Positions 8,693 through 17,354 of a stretch of 64,000 nucleotides of DNA are shown here, one piece after another; the stretch's first letter is position 1; every line of letters starts with the position of its first letter. Where the stretch lies: NCBI RefSeq assembly GCF_009696485.1, contig NZ_VULY01000018.1:186001-250000 (forward strand), read 5' to 3'. This DNA is from Suipraeoptans intestinalis (GTDB lineage Bacteria; Bacillota; Clostridia; Lachnospirales; Lachnospiraceae). Position numbers and translations under genes: made by a program. A model generated the notes under the pieces. The model made no database searches. It was given only the letters and a program-made list of their open reading frames with translations, and was not told the DNA's origin.

Positions 8693-10840
8693 CTATTTTA
8701 CGCCCCGTTTCCAATGCCCTCTGGTGAATTCCTTTTGAAACGGAACTCCCAGTTCCGGATCTCCCTGCAGGAATCCCGCCTGATAGGCTTTTAAAACCGC
8801 CTGCATCTCTTCTTTGTCTTCTGTGGAAAAGTCCAGACGGATCTCCCACATTCCAAGACGCTTCACATCTTCTGCCAGATCTGCCAGAAACAGCGGCGCG
8901 GGATTATAGATAACATTATAACAGGAATCACAATATTTTTTAACCGGTATTTTTTTCTGTTTCCTGTCGGTCAAATACAGCCAGCCTGAACGCCCGTCGC
9001 ATCCGCGCACCGTCTTCTGTACGCAGTTGGCAGTGATCATAACCGGCTGACGCCCATACACGATCAGGGTGGCTCCTTCTATTTCCAGTTCTTTTAATTC
9101 TCTTTCCCGAAATTCTACCGGAGCCGTATACCCCCGGATCCCCTCTTCCCGGAAAAATACCTTTCCCTGTTGATTCCATACATAGAGATTATAGTCTGTC
9201 CGCACAGGTTTTTCAAATCCTCTGTCTCTAAGCCATTGAAGGCTGTCCCAGTTTCTTATCAGCACTTCATCGCAGTAGGCACGGATCTCTTCCCGGTATG
9301 CCTCCCACTTTTCTGCGGTATCTTCACGAAACACAGAAGGAAGTGCAAGAATGATACATTTCTTTGACAGTTTCGCCTCTCTGCAAAGTTTTGGATCCTC
9401 TACATAGATCCGGGAAACCATCTCGGCGTCCAGCGCTATTTTCATCTGTTCTCTGGTCTGCACCAGCACTCCCACCCTGTAAGTAGCGCTTCGGTCCCTG
9501 TTTTCTTCGGCAGCAGCTCCCTGTTCCGGATGTAACGCGCTTTCGTCTTCCTTCCCGTTCTCCTTCGTCCACTCTCTTCTGTAAGGCTGTAAGAGGGCTT
9601 CCGTCAGTTTTCCAAGCCCCTGTCTCCGTAACTGATTCAGGCTTTGCACCGGAAGAAAGACTCCCTCTTCCATGCAGATCTCCAGATCCTGAAAATAAAA
9701 CCCGGTGCTTCCCGTTTTTTTCATCTGCTTTTCCACCTTGGAAAGTTCCAGCGGCTGGCGTACCGCCTCCTGCACCACTTCTCCCTTGCAGCTTACTTTG
9801 GCAGACCCGGCAGCTACAGAAAAGCTTACCGGACATCCGCTTTTGAGCCACAGCTTGCCGGAAACGGGCAGCAGTTCGGGAAGGTAGGCCCCTTCCTTCT
9901 TCTGCGACTCCGTCGATACGTTTTCCGGTCTTGCAAGGGAGAGCATCTCCTTTCCGTTTCGCTGATGATAATACCCTTGCGAATATCCTCTTCTCTGGTA
10001 GACTTCTTTCAGTTTTCTTTCATCCTCCGCACTTACAGAAAATCCACTTTGTCCGTTTTTTTGATAAAGATCCGTATATTTCTTGTAAAGCTTTGTTACC
10101 GTATAGACATATTCCGGCTGCTTCATTCTTCCTTCGATTTTGAAAGAATCGATCCCCGCCTCTATCAGTTCCGGGATCTTATGGATGGTACACAGATCTT
10201 TCAGACTCAAAAGGTCCTGCTCCGGCCGGCCGTCTATCTGATAGGGAAGACGGCATGGCTGGGCGCACTGTCCTCTGTTGCCGCTCCTGCCGCCGATGAG
10301 ACTGCTGAACAGACACTGCCCTGAATAGCTGTAACACATTGCCCCATGAACAAAACATTCCAGCTCCAGTCCTTCTTTCTTCATTTCTGCAATCTCTTTC
10401 AAATGTAACTCTCTGGAAGGCACCACCCGAGAAACACCGTGTTTCTTCAGAAACCTGACTCCCTCCGCAGCCGAAATACTCATCTGCGTGCTGGCATGGA
10501 TCTCCAGCCCGGGAAACCAGCTCCTAACTGCCCGTAGCACTCCCATATCCTGCACGATCACAGCATCCAGACCTCTTTGATAATAAGGCAGCAGGTAAGA
10601 AAACAGCTCCGCCAGTTCTTTATCTTTCAGAAGGGTATTGACCGTCATATAGATCTTTTTCCCCTGTAAATGCACTTCATCTATCGCTTCCAGAAGCTGT
10701 TCCTCGGTAAAATTCTGCGCATAGGCTCTGGCTCCGAACCTGCTCCCTCCTATATAGACTGCGTCTGCTCCCGCTGCAAGTCCGGCCCGCAGACTGTCCA
10801 AAGATCCGGCCGGCGCAAGGATCTCAACGTGTTTTCCCAT
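8693..10840 (-). CDS. U32 family peptidase-like protein (RlhA/TrhP-type RNA hydroxylation factor)
   Basis: 715-residue member of the U32 family. Characterised relatives (RlhA, TrhP) are needed for hydroxylation of 23S rRNA C2501 or tRNA U34 rather than proteolysis. The N-terminal barrel begins VEILAPAGSLDSLRAGLAAG, and the U32 signature ECFVHGAMCYSYSGQCLFSS is intact, followed by GNRGQCAQPC; these cysteines are thought to hold an Fe-S cluster. A C-terminal DUF3656-like extension (~380-715) contains a second cysteine group near KKYCDSCYNVIYNPAPLF. The start has AGAGGAG upstream. Substrate is not determinable here. Confidence 0.88.
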   Translation of the reverse strand: MGKHVEILAPAGSLDSLRAGLAAGADAVYIGGSRFGARAYAQNFTEEQLLEAIDEVHLQGKKIYMTVNTLLKDKELAELFSYLLPYYQRGLDAVIVQDMGVLRAVRSWFPGLEIHASTQMSISAAEGVRFLKKHGVSRVVPSRELHLKEIAEMKKEGLELECFVHGAMCYSYSGQCLFSSLIGGRSGNRGQCAQPCRLPYQIDGRPEQDLLSLKDLCTIHKIPELIEAGIDSFKIEGRMKQPEYVYTVTKLYKKYTDLYQKNGQSGFSVSAEDERKLKEVYQRRGYSQGYYHQRNGKEMLSLARPENVSTESQKKEGAYLPELLPVSGKLWLKSGCPVSFSVAAGSAKVSCKGEVVQEAVRQPLELSKVEKQMKKTGSTGFYFQDLEICMEEGVFLPVQSLNQLRRQGLGKLTEALLQPYRREWTKENGKEDESALHPEQGAAAEENRDRSATYRVGVLVQTREQMKIALDAEMVSRIYVEDPKLCREAKLSKKCIILALPSVFREDTAEKWEAYREEIRAYCDEVLIRNWDSLQWLRDRGFEKPVRTDYNLYVWNQQGKVFFREEGIRGYTAPVEFRERELKELEIEGATLIVYGRQPVMITANCVQKTVRGCDGRSGWLYLTDRKQKKIPVKKYCDSCYNVIYNPAPLFLADLAEDVKRLGMWEIRLDFSTEDKEEMQAVLKAYQAGFLQGDPELGVPFQKEFTRGHWKRGVK

Positions 10841-10859
10841 AGTCTCCTCTTTCTTATGC

Positions 10860-10887
10860 GAAAATAGACTGTCCAGAGACAGCCTAT
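10860..10887 (-). terminator. Terminator of zapA
   Basis: A 10-bp stem (10864-10873 with 10878-10887, one G-U pair) with a TCTG loop, followed on the minus strand by TTTT. It lies 31 bases beyond the zapA stop, so the U32 gene probably has its own promoter, although read-through is possible. Confidence 0.7.
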
Positions 10888-10918
10888 CCTTTGCTTTTCT
10901 TTTTGTGGTACGATCCTG

Positions 10919-11338
10919 TTAGTTTGATCCGTTTCCTTTGTTTTTTATCTCTGTCTCCAGCTGGACGATCTTCATCTGAAGCTCTTTGTTCTCTTCCTTC
11001 AGCTTATCCATCGCCTTTTCTGCGTTTTCCAGCTTGATCTGAACAGAAATCAATTCATGCTTCAAGTCATACATCTCTTTGTCTTTTGTCTCGATATCGC
11101 TTTCCAGCGATCCTCCCTGTTTTTTCGCCTTAAAATAGTCATCGGCGATATTCAGGGCAAGTAAAATACTCCTGGTCTCGGAATTTTGTTTTCGATACCC
11201 GTCGCTGCGGCTGCATTCTTCGATTTTGTGATTCAGATAAGTGGATACCTTCTGCAGGTACTCCTCACTTTCAAAACCACTGAGGGTAAACACCTTCCCC
11301 CCAATTAATACTTCCGTGTAGTTTTTTGATGATGCCAT
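10919..11338 (-). CDS. zapA: Cell division protein ZapA
   Basis: FtsZ-ring-associated protein that bundles FtsZ filaments. The 139 aa comprise a globular N-terminal domain (VLIGGKVFTLSGFESEEYLQKVSTYLN region, then ILLALNIADDYFKAKK) and a long C-terminal coiled coil (~85-135, rich in Glu and Lys heptads). The start has GGGAGG upstream. It has its own promoter and terminator, directly downstream of ruvAB. Confidence 0.9.
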   Translation of the reverse strand: MASSKNYTEVLIGGKVFTLSGFESEEYLQKVSTYLNHKIEECSRSDGYRKQNSETRSILLALNIADDYFKAKKQGGSLESDIETKDKEMYDLKHELISVQIKLENAEKAMDKLKEENKELQMKIVQLETEIKNKGNGSN

Positions 11339-11371
11339 CAGAAGCCTCCCTCATTCATCCATGTTTTCTTT

Positions 11372-11400
11372 ATTATAAACTAAAATTTCTAAAAAACCAA
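11372..11400 (-). promoter_or_regulatory. Sigma-A promoter of zapA
   Basis: Minus-strand TTGGTT (11395-11400), 17-base spacer, TATAAT (11372-11377); 33 bases before the zapA start codon, in the 91-base gap after ruvB. Confidence 0.75.
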
Positions 11401-11429
11401 CTATTTTTCCTGTGTTTTCTAACACTTTC

Positions 11430-12425
11430 CTATTCTTTTTCCATTCCCAGATGACGGTAGGCTCTTTCCGTTACGACTCTTCCTCTCGGTGTTTTCTGAA
11501 TCCAGCCATTTTTCAGCAAAAACGGCTCATAGACATCTTCTATGGTTCCGGAATCTTCTCCCACGGAAGCTGCCAGTGTATCCAGTCCCACCGGTCCGCC
11601 GGAAAAGCGCTGGATCATAGTCAGCAGTACCTCCCTGTCTGTCTGGTCCAGTCCTTCCTTATCCACATCTAGAAGATCCAGAGCATAGTTGGCTGCTTCT
11701 TTGGAAATACAGCCGTCATACTTTACCTGCGCAAAATCCCTGACTCTCTTCAGAAGCCGGTTGGCAAGTCTGGGCGTTCCCCTGGATCGCCTTGCCAATT
11801 CCATTGCCGCCTCCAGTTCCACCTCTACCTCCAGCACCTGCGCCGATCGAAGTACAATGGTCTGAAGTTCTCTTGGCGTATAAAACTCCAGGCGATGCAC
11901 CACTCCAAACCGGTCTCTGAGAGGCGCCGTCAGCATCCCCGCCCGGGTCGTAGCTCCTACCAGTGTAAATTTGGGAAGCTCCAGGCGAATGGATCTGGCA
12001 GAGGATCCTTTTCCTATCATGATATCGATCACATAATCTTCCATAGCAGGATACAACACTTCCTCCACCTGTCGGTTCAGTCTGTGGATCTCATCTACGA
12101 ACAGAACGTCATTTTCCTGAAGACTGTTTAAAATGGCAGCCATTTCTCCCGGCTTTTCAATAGCAGGGCCAGAAGTCACCTTCATATTGACCCCCATTTC
12201 ATTGGCAATGATACCGGCAAGCGTCGTCTTGCCAAGCCCCGGCGGCCCATAAAAGAGCACATGATCCAGCGGTTCTTTTCTTGCTTTTGCCGCCTCTATA
12301 TATACCTTTAGCGTCTCCTTGGCCTTTTCCTGCCCGATATAATCCTCCAATGTCTGCGGCCTTAGATGGCTTTCCAGTTTATTTTCTTCTTCCGTATATT
12401 CCGTTGTCACGATTCTTCTGTTCAT
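11430..12425 (-). CDS. ruvB: Holliday junction branch-migration helicase RuvB
   Basis: Hexameric AAA+ motor that drives Holliday junctions with RuvA. At 331 aa it has the normal length. Walker [10 protein letters not shown] (~64-72), Walker B with sensor VDEIHRLN (~114), the arginine-finger region [18 protein letters not shown], and a C-terminal winged helix ([20 protein letters not shown]) are all present. It starts 14 bases after the ruvA stop. Confidence 0.98.
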   Translation of the reverse strand: MNRRIVTTEYTEEENKLESHLRPQTLEDYIGQEKAKETLKVYIEAAKARKEPLDHVLFYGPPGLGKTTLAGIIANEMGVNMKVTSGPAIEKPGEMAAILNSLQENDVLFVDEIHRLNRQVEEVLYPAMEDYVIDIMIGKGSSARSIRLELPKFTLVGATTRAGMLTAPLRDRFGVVHRLEFYTPRELQTIVLRSAQVLEVEVELEAAMELARRSRGTPRLANRLLKRVRDFAQVKYDGCISKEAANYALDLLDVDKEGLDQTDREVLLTMIQRFSGGPVGLDTLAASVGEDSGTIEDVYEPFLLKNGWIQKTPRGRVVTERAYRHLGMEKE

Positions 12426-12439
12426 ATCTTCCCCTTATA

Positions 12440-13039
12440 CTAAAACATAATATTCTTCAGAGCACGCTTCAGCAGGGATTCTGCCGTATCTCCTTCTTCC
12501 AGGCCCGAATTTCTCACTGCCCTCCACGCTTCCGTCTGGCCATAGCCTAATTCTGTCAGCGCCTCTATGACCTCTCCCTGTACTCCGGTATTTTCTATGT
12601 TTGCGGCTCCCTCCGACGTCTGTTCCAGCATCTGCTCCAGATTCAGCTTGTCCTTTAATTCCAGGATCAGCTTTTCCGCCGTTTTCTTCCCGATCCCGGG
12701 GGATTTTGCGATCGCCTTGGCATCGCCCGACACCACCGCCATCCGCAGGGCGTTGGGAGACAACGCCGACAGGATGGAAAGCCCGCCCTTGGGACCGATC
12801 CCGCTGACTCCTATAATCAGTTTAAATAGTTCTTTCTCTTCTTTTGACAAAAATCCAAACAGCTTCATTTCGTCCTCTTTTACGTGGAAATAGGTGTACA
12901 GTTCCACCATGTTTCCCGTTTTGGGCAATCGCTCCATGTCAGACTGCGGTACAAAAATCCCATATCCGATCCCTCCCGTTTCCACGATGACTCTGCTTTC
13001 TTCTTTGTCTGCCAAAACCCCTTTTATATATGCTATCAT
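12440..13039 (-). CDS. ruvA: Holliday junction DNA-binding protein RuvA
   Basis: Tetrameric junction-binding partner of RuvB. The 199 aa show the OB-fold N-terminus (MIAYIKGVLADKEESRVIVE), the two helix-hairpin-helix repeats (FKLIIGVSGIGPKGGLSILS and AIAKSPGIGKKTAEKLILEL), and a C-terminal RuvB-binding UBA-like domain (EALTELGYGQTEAWRAVR). It is first of the ruvAB pair; ruvC is not in the window. Confidence 0.98.
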   Translation of the reverse strand: MIAYIKGVLADKEESRVIVETGGIGYGIFVPQSDMERLPKTGNMVELYTYFHVKEDEMKLFGFLSKEEKELFKLIIGVSGIGPKGGLSILSALSPNALRMAVVSGDAKAIAKSPGIGKKTAEKLILELKDKLNLEQMLEQTSEGAANIENTGVQGEVIEALTELGYGQTEAWRAVRNSGLEEGDTAESLLKRALKNIMF

Positions 13040-13187
13040 TTTCTCTCCTTATAAACGGCATGTCCTGATTTTTGTTTTCTTCTCCTCTTTTCTGTCTTTT
13101 CACACAGACAGGCAGCAGCCGGAACCTGCACTCTTCATGCGGATATCCCTGCCAAAACTTCTTTTTTGTTCCTGCCCCTCCATTTTG

Positions 13188-13682
13188 TCAGAAGCTGCGT
13201 AAAACCGGAAGTCGTTTCAACACTTCCCGTCCGATGATGCCGATCAGAAATCCTGTCACAAGTCCCGTCAGAAGCAGCACCGGCAGATAATACACGATCT
13301 TGAAGGTTCCGACCACCACTCCGGCTACCAGGCACTGCCCCACATTATGGAACACGCCGCCCACCATGCTGACTCCCACCTTGGTATATCCTTCCCTTTT
13401 CCTGAAAAAATACATCATAGACAGACTGAAGAGGCCCCCGGCCAGGCTGTACAAAATGCTGAAGTAATTTCCAAACAAAAATCCGGAAAGCAACACCCGC
13501 ACCACTGCCAATAGATACACATCTGCCACTTTCATTTGATACAAGGCGATCAGTATCACAAGATTTGCCAGCCCCAGCTTCATTCCCGGTACTCCAAAGG
13601 GAAGGGGAATCAGACTTTCTACATAACTCAATATCAAAGCAAGAGACGTAAATACGCCAAAATATGCCACTCTGTTTTTCAT
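13188..13682 (-). CDS. Gx transporter family membrane protein
   Basis: Integral membrane protein of 164 aa with about five to six helices, resembling ECF S-components and long mis-annotated as heptaprenyl diphosphate synthase component I. Diagnostic segments are ESLIPLPFGVPGMKLGLANL and GGVFHNVGQCLVAG. The start at 13682 with GAGGG upstream avoids overlap with the NusG-II gene; a longer reading would begin inside that gene. Family members often neighbour NusG-II, Rnf and flavinylation genes, as here, which hints at a flavin- or quinone-linked cargo, but the substrate is unknown. Confidence 0.82.
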   Translation of the reverse strand: MKNRVAYFGVFTSLALILSYVESLIPLPFGVPGMKLGLANLVILIALYQMKVADVYLLAVVRVLLSGFLFGNYFSILYSLAGGLFSLSMMYFFRKREGYTKVGVSMVGGVFHNVGQCLVAGVVVGTFKIVYYLPVLLLTGLVTGFLIGIIGREVLKRLPVLRSF

Positions 13683-13704
13683 GAATCCCTCTATTCTGCT
13701 CTTT

Positions 13705-14091
13705 CTATTCTGCAACGCTGTCAATTTCTTGTGGAGAATCCGTCTTTGCTTCTTCGCCCTCAATCTCTATGACCACCTTGTTCGGCAGACACACGATGGT
13801 CTCATGCATTCCGCTGATTCCTTTTTGATGGACGCAAAGCTGATCCGGACAGGACGCTTCCTTCATGACCGCCCTCCCATTCTTGATCTCCACAATATTT
13901 TTTCCATGATTTACACGGATCGTTCTGTCCTCCTTCAGGGAATAGATTCCCTGTATATTTCCATCTACCTTCACGACCACCCTGGCGCCTTCTTCCCTGT
14001 TCCAGAGTCCGCAGAAAAGATAGATAACCACAGACAGTATCACTACCGCCACGATCACTCTCTTATCTTTTTTTGACAAATATGTTTCCAT
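13705..14091 (-). CDS. NusG domain II-containing membrane-anchored protein
   Basis: 128 aa with a basic N-terminus, one membrane anchor (~13-28, VAVVILSVVIYLFCGLW) and an exported NusG-II/beta-barrel domain with the motif EASCPDQLCVHQKGIS, whose two cysteines are typical of this family. The C-terminus is acidic. Function is unproven; the constant pairing with the Gx transporter, 22 bases downstream, suggests the two act together at the membrane. No relation to transcription factor NusG beyond the fold. Confidence 0.85.
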   Translation of the reverse strand: METYLSKKDKRVIVAVVILSVVIYLFCGLWNREEGARVVVKVDGNIQGIYSLKEDRTIRVNHGKNIVEIKNGRAVMKEASCPDQLCVHQKGISGMHETIVCLPNKVVIEIEGEEAKTDSPQEIDSVAE

Positions 14092-14295
14092 GTTCTCTCC
14101 TGTTTTCCGCTCCTTATTCTATCACAATCCCATCCCGCCTTCAACCAGGAAGCAAGGCTGTGATCGCCGTGAATGTGGAACGATCCGGCACACCGTCTCA
14201 TCCTTCCTGCAAAAAAAGAAGGATGAAAGCTTGCACTCTCACCCTTACCTTCTCTGAAAATCTTTCTGAATCCAATGCTCTTCCCGGGCTGCTTC

Positions 14296-14682
14296 CTAAT
14301 AATAGTAGGATCCCATACCACCCAGAAGCGCTGCGCCAAACACAACGAAAATAAGAACATAGATCAAAATACATACTGCGTAAATGATCAAACCTGCCCG
14401 GCAGAAGTTTCTTCTGTTGATATTGCCGGTCTTACTAAATGCCCAAACACAATACAGGATGAATCCCACGCACGGAATTGCCAGCGCCAGGATCGTGAGC
14501 GCCCACTCTCCTACCGTAAGCGGCGTTGTGTCCATCCCATCCCCGTTCTGATTGTACTGGGAACTCTGGCCTCCGCCTACATTGTACTGATAATTATCCT
14601 GCACATTCTGCTGTGGAATCTCAGTATTGGTCTGATTGTATTGCCCCTCTGTATTGATCTGGTTATCAAACTGATTGTCCAT
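14296..14682 (-). CDS. Small membrane protein with Gln/Asn-rich N-terminus
   Basis: 128 aa, family not named with certainty. Residues 1-50 are low-complexity, rich in Q, N, Y and G; two membrane segments follow (about 58-80 and 95-118), the spacing of DUF4190/CD20-like small membrane proteins. It ends GGMGSYYY. It has its own promoter and lies between DUF2752 and the NusG-II gene, with 200 bases of gene-free sequence after it. I infer a two-helix envelope protein with a disordered cytoplasmic or external tail; no enzymatic motif is visible. Confidence 0.8.
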   Translation of the reverse strand: MDNQFDNQINTEGQYNQTNTEIPQQNVQDNYQYNVGGGQSSQYNQNGDGMDTTPLTVGEWALTILALAIPCVGFILYCVWAFSKTGNINRRNFCRAGLIIYAVCILIYVLIFVVFGAALLGGMGSYYY

Positions 14683-14714
14683 TGATCTTCTCTCCCTTCT
14701 TTATACTCATACCC

Positions 14715-14743
14715 AGTATATCAGTATTGTCTCTTTATTTCAA
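14715..14743 (-). promoter_or_regulatory. Sigma-A promoter of the Gln/Asn-rich membrane protein
   Basis: Minus-strand TTGAAA (14738-14743), 17-base spacer, TATACT (14715-14720), overlapping the end of the DUF2752 gene and 33 bases before the next start codon. Confidence 0.75.
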
Positions 14744-15199
14744 CAAAAAATATTGAAAGAGAGCCATCATCCGTCTCAGCAGATTATACCCGTAATAGCT
14801 GATAGGAGGATCTCCCGGAAAATAACGGATCATTCTCCAGATGTAAAACAGACACATGGCCGCCACCAGAAGCACCAGGCTTCCCTTCAATACCTTTCCC
14901 ATCCTCCTTCCTAAAAGATAACGGTTTATGGCAAACACGGCTCCGTAGGCCGCCACGCCGTAAATAAAAGGATGGATCCGAAAGGCGCTTTGCACCTCCC
15001 CGTGCATCAGATGGATCCCCGCCCGTGTCAGGCCACAGCCGGGACAGGGAAATCCCGTCAGCGCTACCATCGGACAGGAGGCTCCCGTTGTTGCTTTCAG
15101 CAAAAGAAGGCAGGCGATCACTGCCAGGATCGCCCACCTTTGCTTCTTTACATCATTTAAAAACAAACGGATTCCCTTCTGTTCCAGTTGTCTTTCCAC
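14735..15199 (-). CDS. DUF2752 membrane protein
   Basis: 154 aa with three or four membrane segments. The family motif FPCPGCGLTRAGIHLMHG is present around residues 51-68. The start codon lies three bases from the rnfB stop, so it is the last gene of the rnf transcript. Function unknown; the conserved cysteines in CPxCGLTR could bind a metal or form a disulfide. The coupling to rnfB makes an accessory role to the Rnf complex possible, but this is inference from position only. Confidence 0.88.
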   Translation of the reverse strand: MERQLEQKGIRLFLNDVKKQRWAILAVIACLLLLKATTGASCPMVALTGFPCPGCGLTRAGIHLMHGEVQSAFRIHPFIYGVAAYGAVFAINRYLLGRRMGKVLKGSLVLLVAAMCLFYIWRMIRYFPGDPPISYYGYNLLRRMMALFQYFLLK

Positions 15200-15202
15200 T
15201 TT

Positions 15203-16021
15203 TTATACTGCCTTTCCCGGAAGAATGATCTTTCTTGGACATTTTGCGGCACATGCCCCGCAGTTGGTACACTTATCCGTGTCGATATAGGCAATGTTAT
15301 TTGTCACATGCACAGCGTCATGCTCACAAACTCGCTCGCACATCCGGCAACCGATACAGCCTACCGAGCAGGCCTTCGTTACATCCTTCCCCTTATCTCT
15401 GGAACTGCACTGTACCAGATGTTTCTGGTCATAGGGAACTAATTCAATCAGCTTTTTCGGACAGATCTCCACACATTTATTACATGCCTTGCAGGCCTCC
15501 TTGTCTACCACAGCCACTCCGTCCACCACATGAATCGCATCAAACGGGCAAACCTTCACGCAGCTTCCTTCTCCCAGACAGCCATAGCTGCAGGCCTTGG
15601 GTCCTCCATCCTGCATCATATTCATCATGACACAGTCCTTCACTCCGTGGTATTCGTATTCTTTTTTTGCATTGGTATCGCTTCCGCCGCACTTCACAAA
15701 AGCTACCCTGTGTACCTGCTCACCGGCTTCCAGTCCCATGATCTTTCCGATCTTTTCCGCCACCGGGCTGCCTCCTACCGGACATCCGCCCACCTCTGCT
15801 TCTCCCTTTACGATGGCAGACGCCAGGCCGGAACATCCTGCATATCCGCAGCCTCCGCAGTTATTCCCCGGAAGCACTTCCATGATGGCTTCCTCCCGCG
15901 GATCAACTTCTACGGCGAATTTCTTTCCGGCGACCCCTAGGAATACTCCTATAAAAAGTCCTGTTCCGCCAACGATCACTGCCGCCGCTACTACTCCTAT
16001 TACAATTTCCGTCACACCCAT
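15203..16021 (-). CDS. rnfB: Rnf complex ferredoxin subunit RnfB
   Basis: Peripheral Fe-S subunit that takes electrons from ferredoxin and passes them into the Rnf pump. The 272 aa show an N-terminal membrane anchor, the four-cysteine domain with NNCGGCGYAGCSGLA (~53-67), and ferredoxin-type CxxCxxCxxxCP groups (EGSCVKVCPFDAI, CKACNKCVEICP, CRMCERVCEHDAV, CTNCGACAAKCP). Last of the classical rnf genes (order C-D-G-E-A-B), 12 bases after rnfA. Confidence 0.96.
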   Translation of the reverse strand: MGVTEIVIGVVAAAVIVGGTGLFIGVFLGVAGKKFAVEVDPREEAIMEVLPGNNCGGCGYAGCSGLASAIVKGEAEVGGCPVGGSPVAEKIGKIMGLEAGEQVHRVAFVKCGGSDTNAKKEYEYHGVKDCVMMNMMQDGGPKACSYGCLGEGSCVKVCPFDAIHVVDGVAVVDKEACKACNKCVEICPKKLIELVPYDQKHLVQCSSRDKGKDVTKACSVGCIGCRMCERVCEHDAVHVTNNIAYIDTDKCTNCGACAAKCPRKIILPGKAV

Positions 16022-16033
16022 TGTCCGCTCCTC

Positions 16034-16609
16034 CTATATCAATCCTGAAAATCCAAAGAATGCGATCGCCATCAGACTTGCCGTGATCAAAACGATGGGC
16101 GTTCCCTGGAAAGATTCGGATACATCGTTATATTCGATCTTTTCGCGGATCCCGGCCATAATAACGATGGCAAGTGCAAACCCTACAGAAGTTCCCACTC
16201 CATTGATCACTCCCTGGAAAACAGTATATTCTTTCTGAACGTTGGTCAGCGCCACACCCAGAACCGCACAGTTCGTAGTGATCAGCGGAAGATACACACC
16301 CAGAGCCTGATACAGAGAAGGCATCGCCTTTTTCAAAAACATCTCCACAAACTGTACCAGTGCCGCAATCACCAGAATAAATACGATGGTCTGTAAATAC
16401 TCTACTTTAAACCTTGCAAGGATCCCCTTATAGATCAGTCCGGTGATAAAGGATGCGATCGTAATAACGAAAATAACCGCCCCACCCATCCCGGACGCAG
16501 TCTCAACTTTTTTGGAAACTCCCAGGAAGGGACAGATTCCAAGAAACTGGCTGAGCACAACGTTGTTCACAATGGCAGATCCAATTGCAATAATCAATAA
16601 TTCTTTCAT
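16034..16609 (-). CDS. rnfA: Rnf complex membrane subunit RnfA
   Basis: Six-helix membrane subunit (191 aa) with inverted topology relative to RnfE; the two form the membrane core that carries an Fe-S centre. The family stretches NNVVLSQFLGICPFLGVSKK and LPLITTNCAVLGVAL are present, each with one conserved cysteine. It begins 13 bases after rnfE. Confidence 0.96.
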   Translation of the reverse strand: MKELLIIAIGSAIVNNVVLSQFLGICPFLGVSKKVETASGMGGAVIFVITIASFITGLIYKGILARFKVEYLQTIVFILVIAALVQFVEMFLKKAMPSLYQALGVYLPLITTNCAVLGVALTNVQKEYTVFQGVINGVGTSVGFALAIVIMAGIREKIEYNDVSESFQGTPIVLITASLMAIAFFGFSGLI

Positions 16610-16622
16610 TTATGCTCCCCTC

Positions 16623-17348
16623 CTACTCTTCATTTCCTGTCGGAAATACTTTCCCGTCGTTTCCGCAGCCGCTGCAGGAACCACATCCGCTTCCGCAGCC
16701 ACCGGATTCTTTTACCTGTTTTCCTTTTCTCTTCGCCGCATTCTTCGCCTTATTCTGAAGCGCAGTCAGTCCTGCCAGAACAAGGAAAGCTCCCGGTGCC
16801 AGAATAAAAATCGTTACCGGTACATATCCGGCCTTTCCGGCCGCCTCATCTGCCAGAGGAAGAAGCTGGTATCCAAATATCTGCCCTGCTCCGATCAGCT
16901 CTCTGACCATACCAATGGCAGTCAGCCCTACGGTAAATCCCAGTCCCATTCCGAATCCGTCCATGATAGACAACACTACCGGGTTTTTCGATGCGTAGCT
17001 TTCCGCACGTCCCAGAATGATACAGTTTACCACGATCAGAGGAATGTAAAGTCCAAGAGACGCATACAGGCTTGGCACAAAACCTTCCAGCAAAAACTGC
17101 ACGATAGTAACGAAAGACGCTACCACAACGATGAATGCCGGCATTCTCACAGAATCCGGTATGATCTTCCGAAGCATGGAGATCAGCATATTAGACAACA
17201 CAAGTACAACGGTAGTAGAAAGTCCCATACCCACGCCGTTTGTAGCGGATGTCGTAACCGCCAGCGTCGGACACATTCCCAGCATCAAAACAAAGGTAGG
17301 GTTTTCTTTGACCAAACCGTTATATAATCTTTCGATATATTTGTTCAT
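16623..17348 (-). CDS. rnfE: Rnf complex membrane subunit RnfE, with Cys-rich tail
   Basis: Membrane core partner of RnfA. Six helices are visible, with the family segments NPTFVLMLGMCPTLAVTTSA and LYIPLIVVNCIILGRAES. At 241 aa it exceeds the usual ~200-230 because of a charged linker (~200-217) and a C-terminal tail containing GGCGSGCGSCSGCG, four cysteines within ten residues. The tail would lie on one face of the membrane and could bind an Fe-S cluster or another metal; this is inference. Confidence 0.95.
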   Translation of the reverse strand: MNKYIERLYNGLVKENPTFVLMLGMCPTLAVTTSATNGVGMGLSTTVVLVLSNMLISMLRKIIPDSVRMPAFIVVVASFVTIVQFLLEGFVPSLYASLGLYIPLIVVNCIILGRAESYASKNPVVLSIMDGFGMGLGFTVGLTAIGMVRELIGAGQIFGYQLLPLADEAAGKAGYVPVTIFILAPGAFLVLAGLTALQNKAKNAAKRKGKQVKESGGCGSGCGSCSGCGNDGKVFPTGNEE

Positions 17349-17354
17349 TCTCCT

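Noticed and set aside
14195-14225. CATCCTTC/GAAGGATG hairpin as a terminator of the QN-rich protein gene
   Set aside because: The A7/T7 run lies in the loop, not after the stem on either strand, so it is not a canonical intrinsic terminator.
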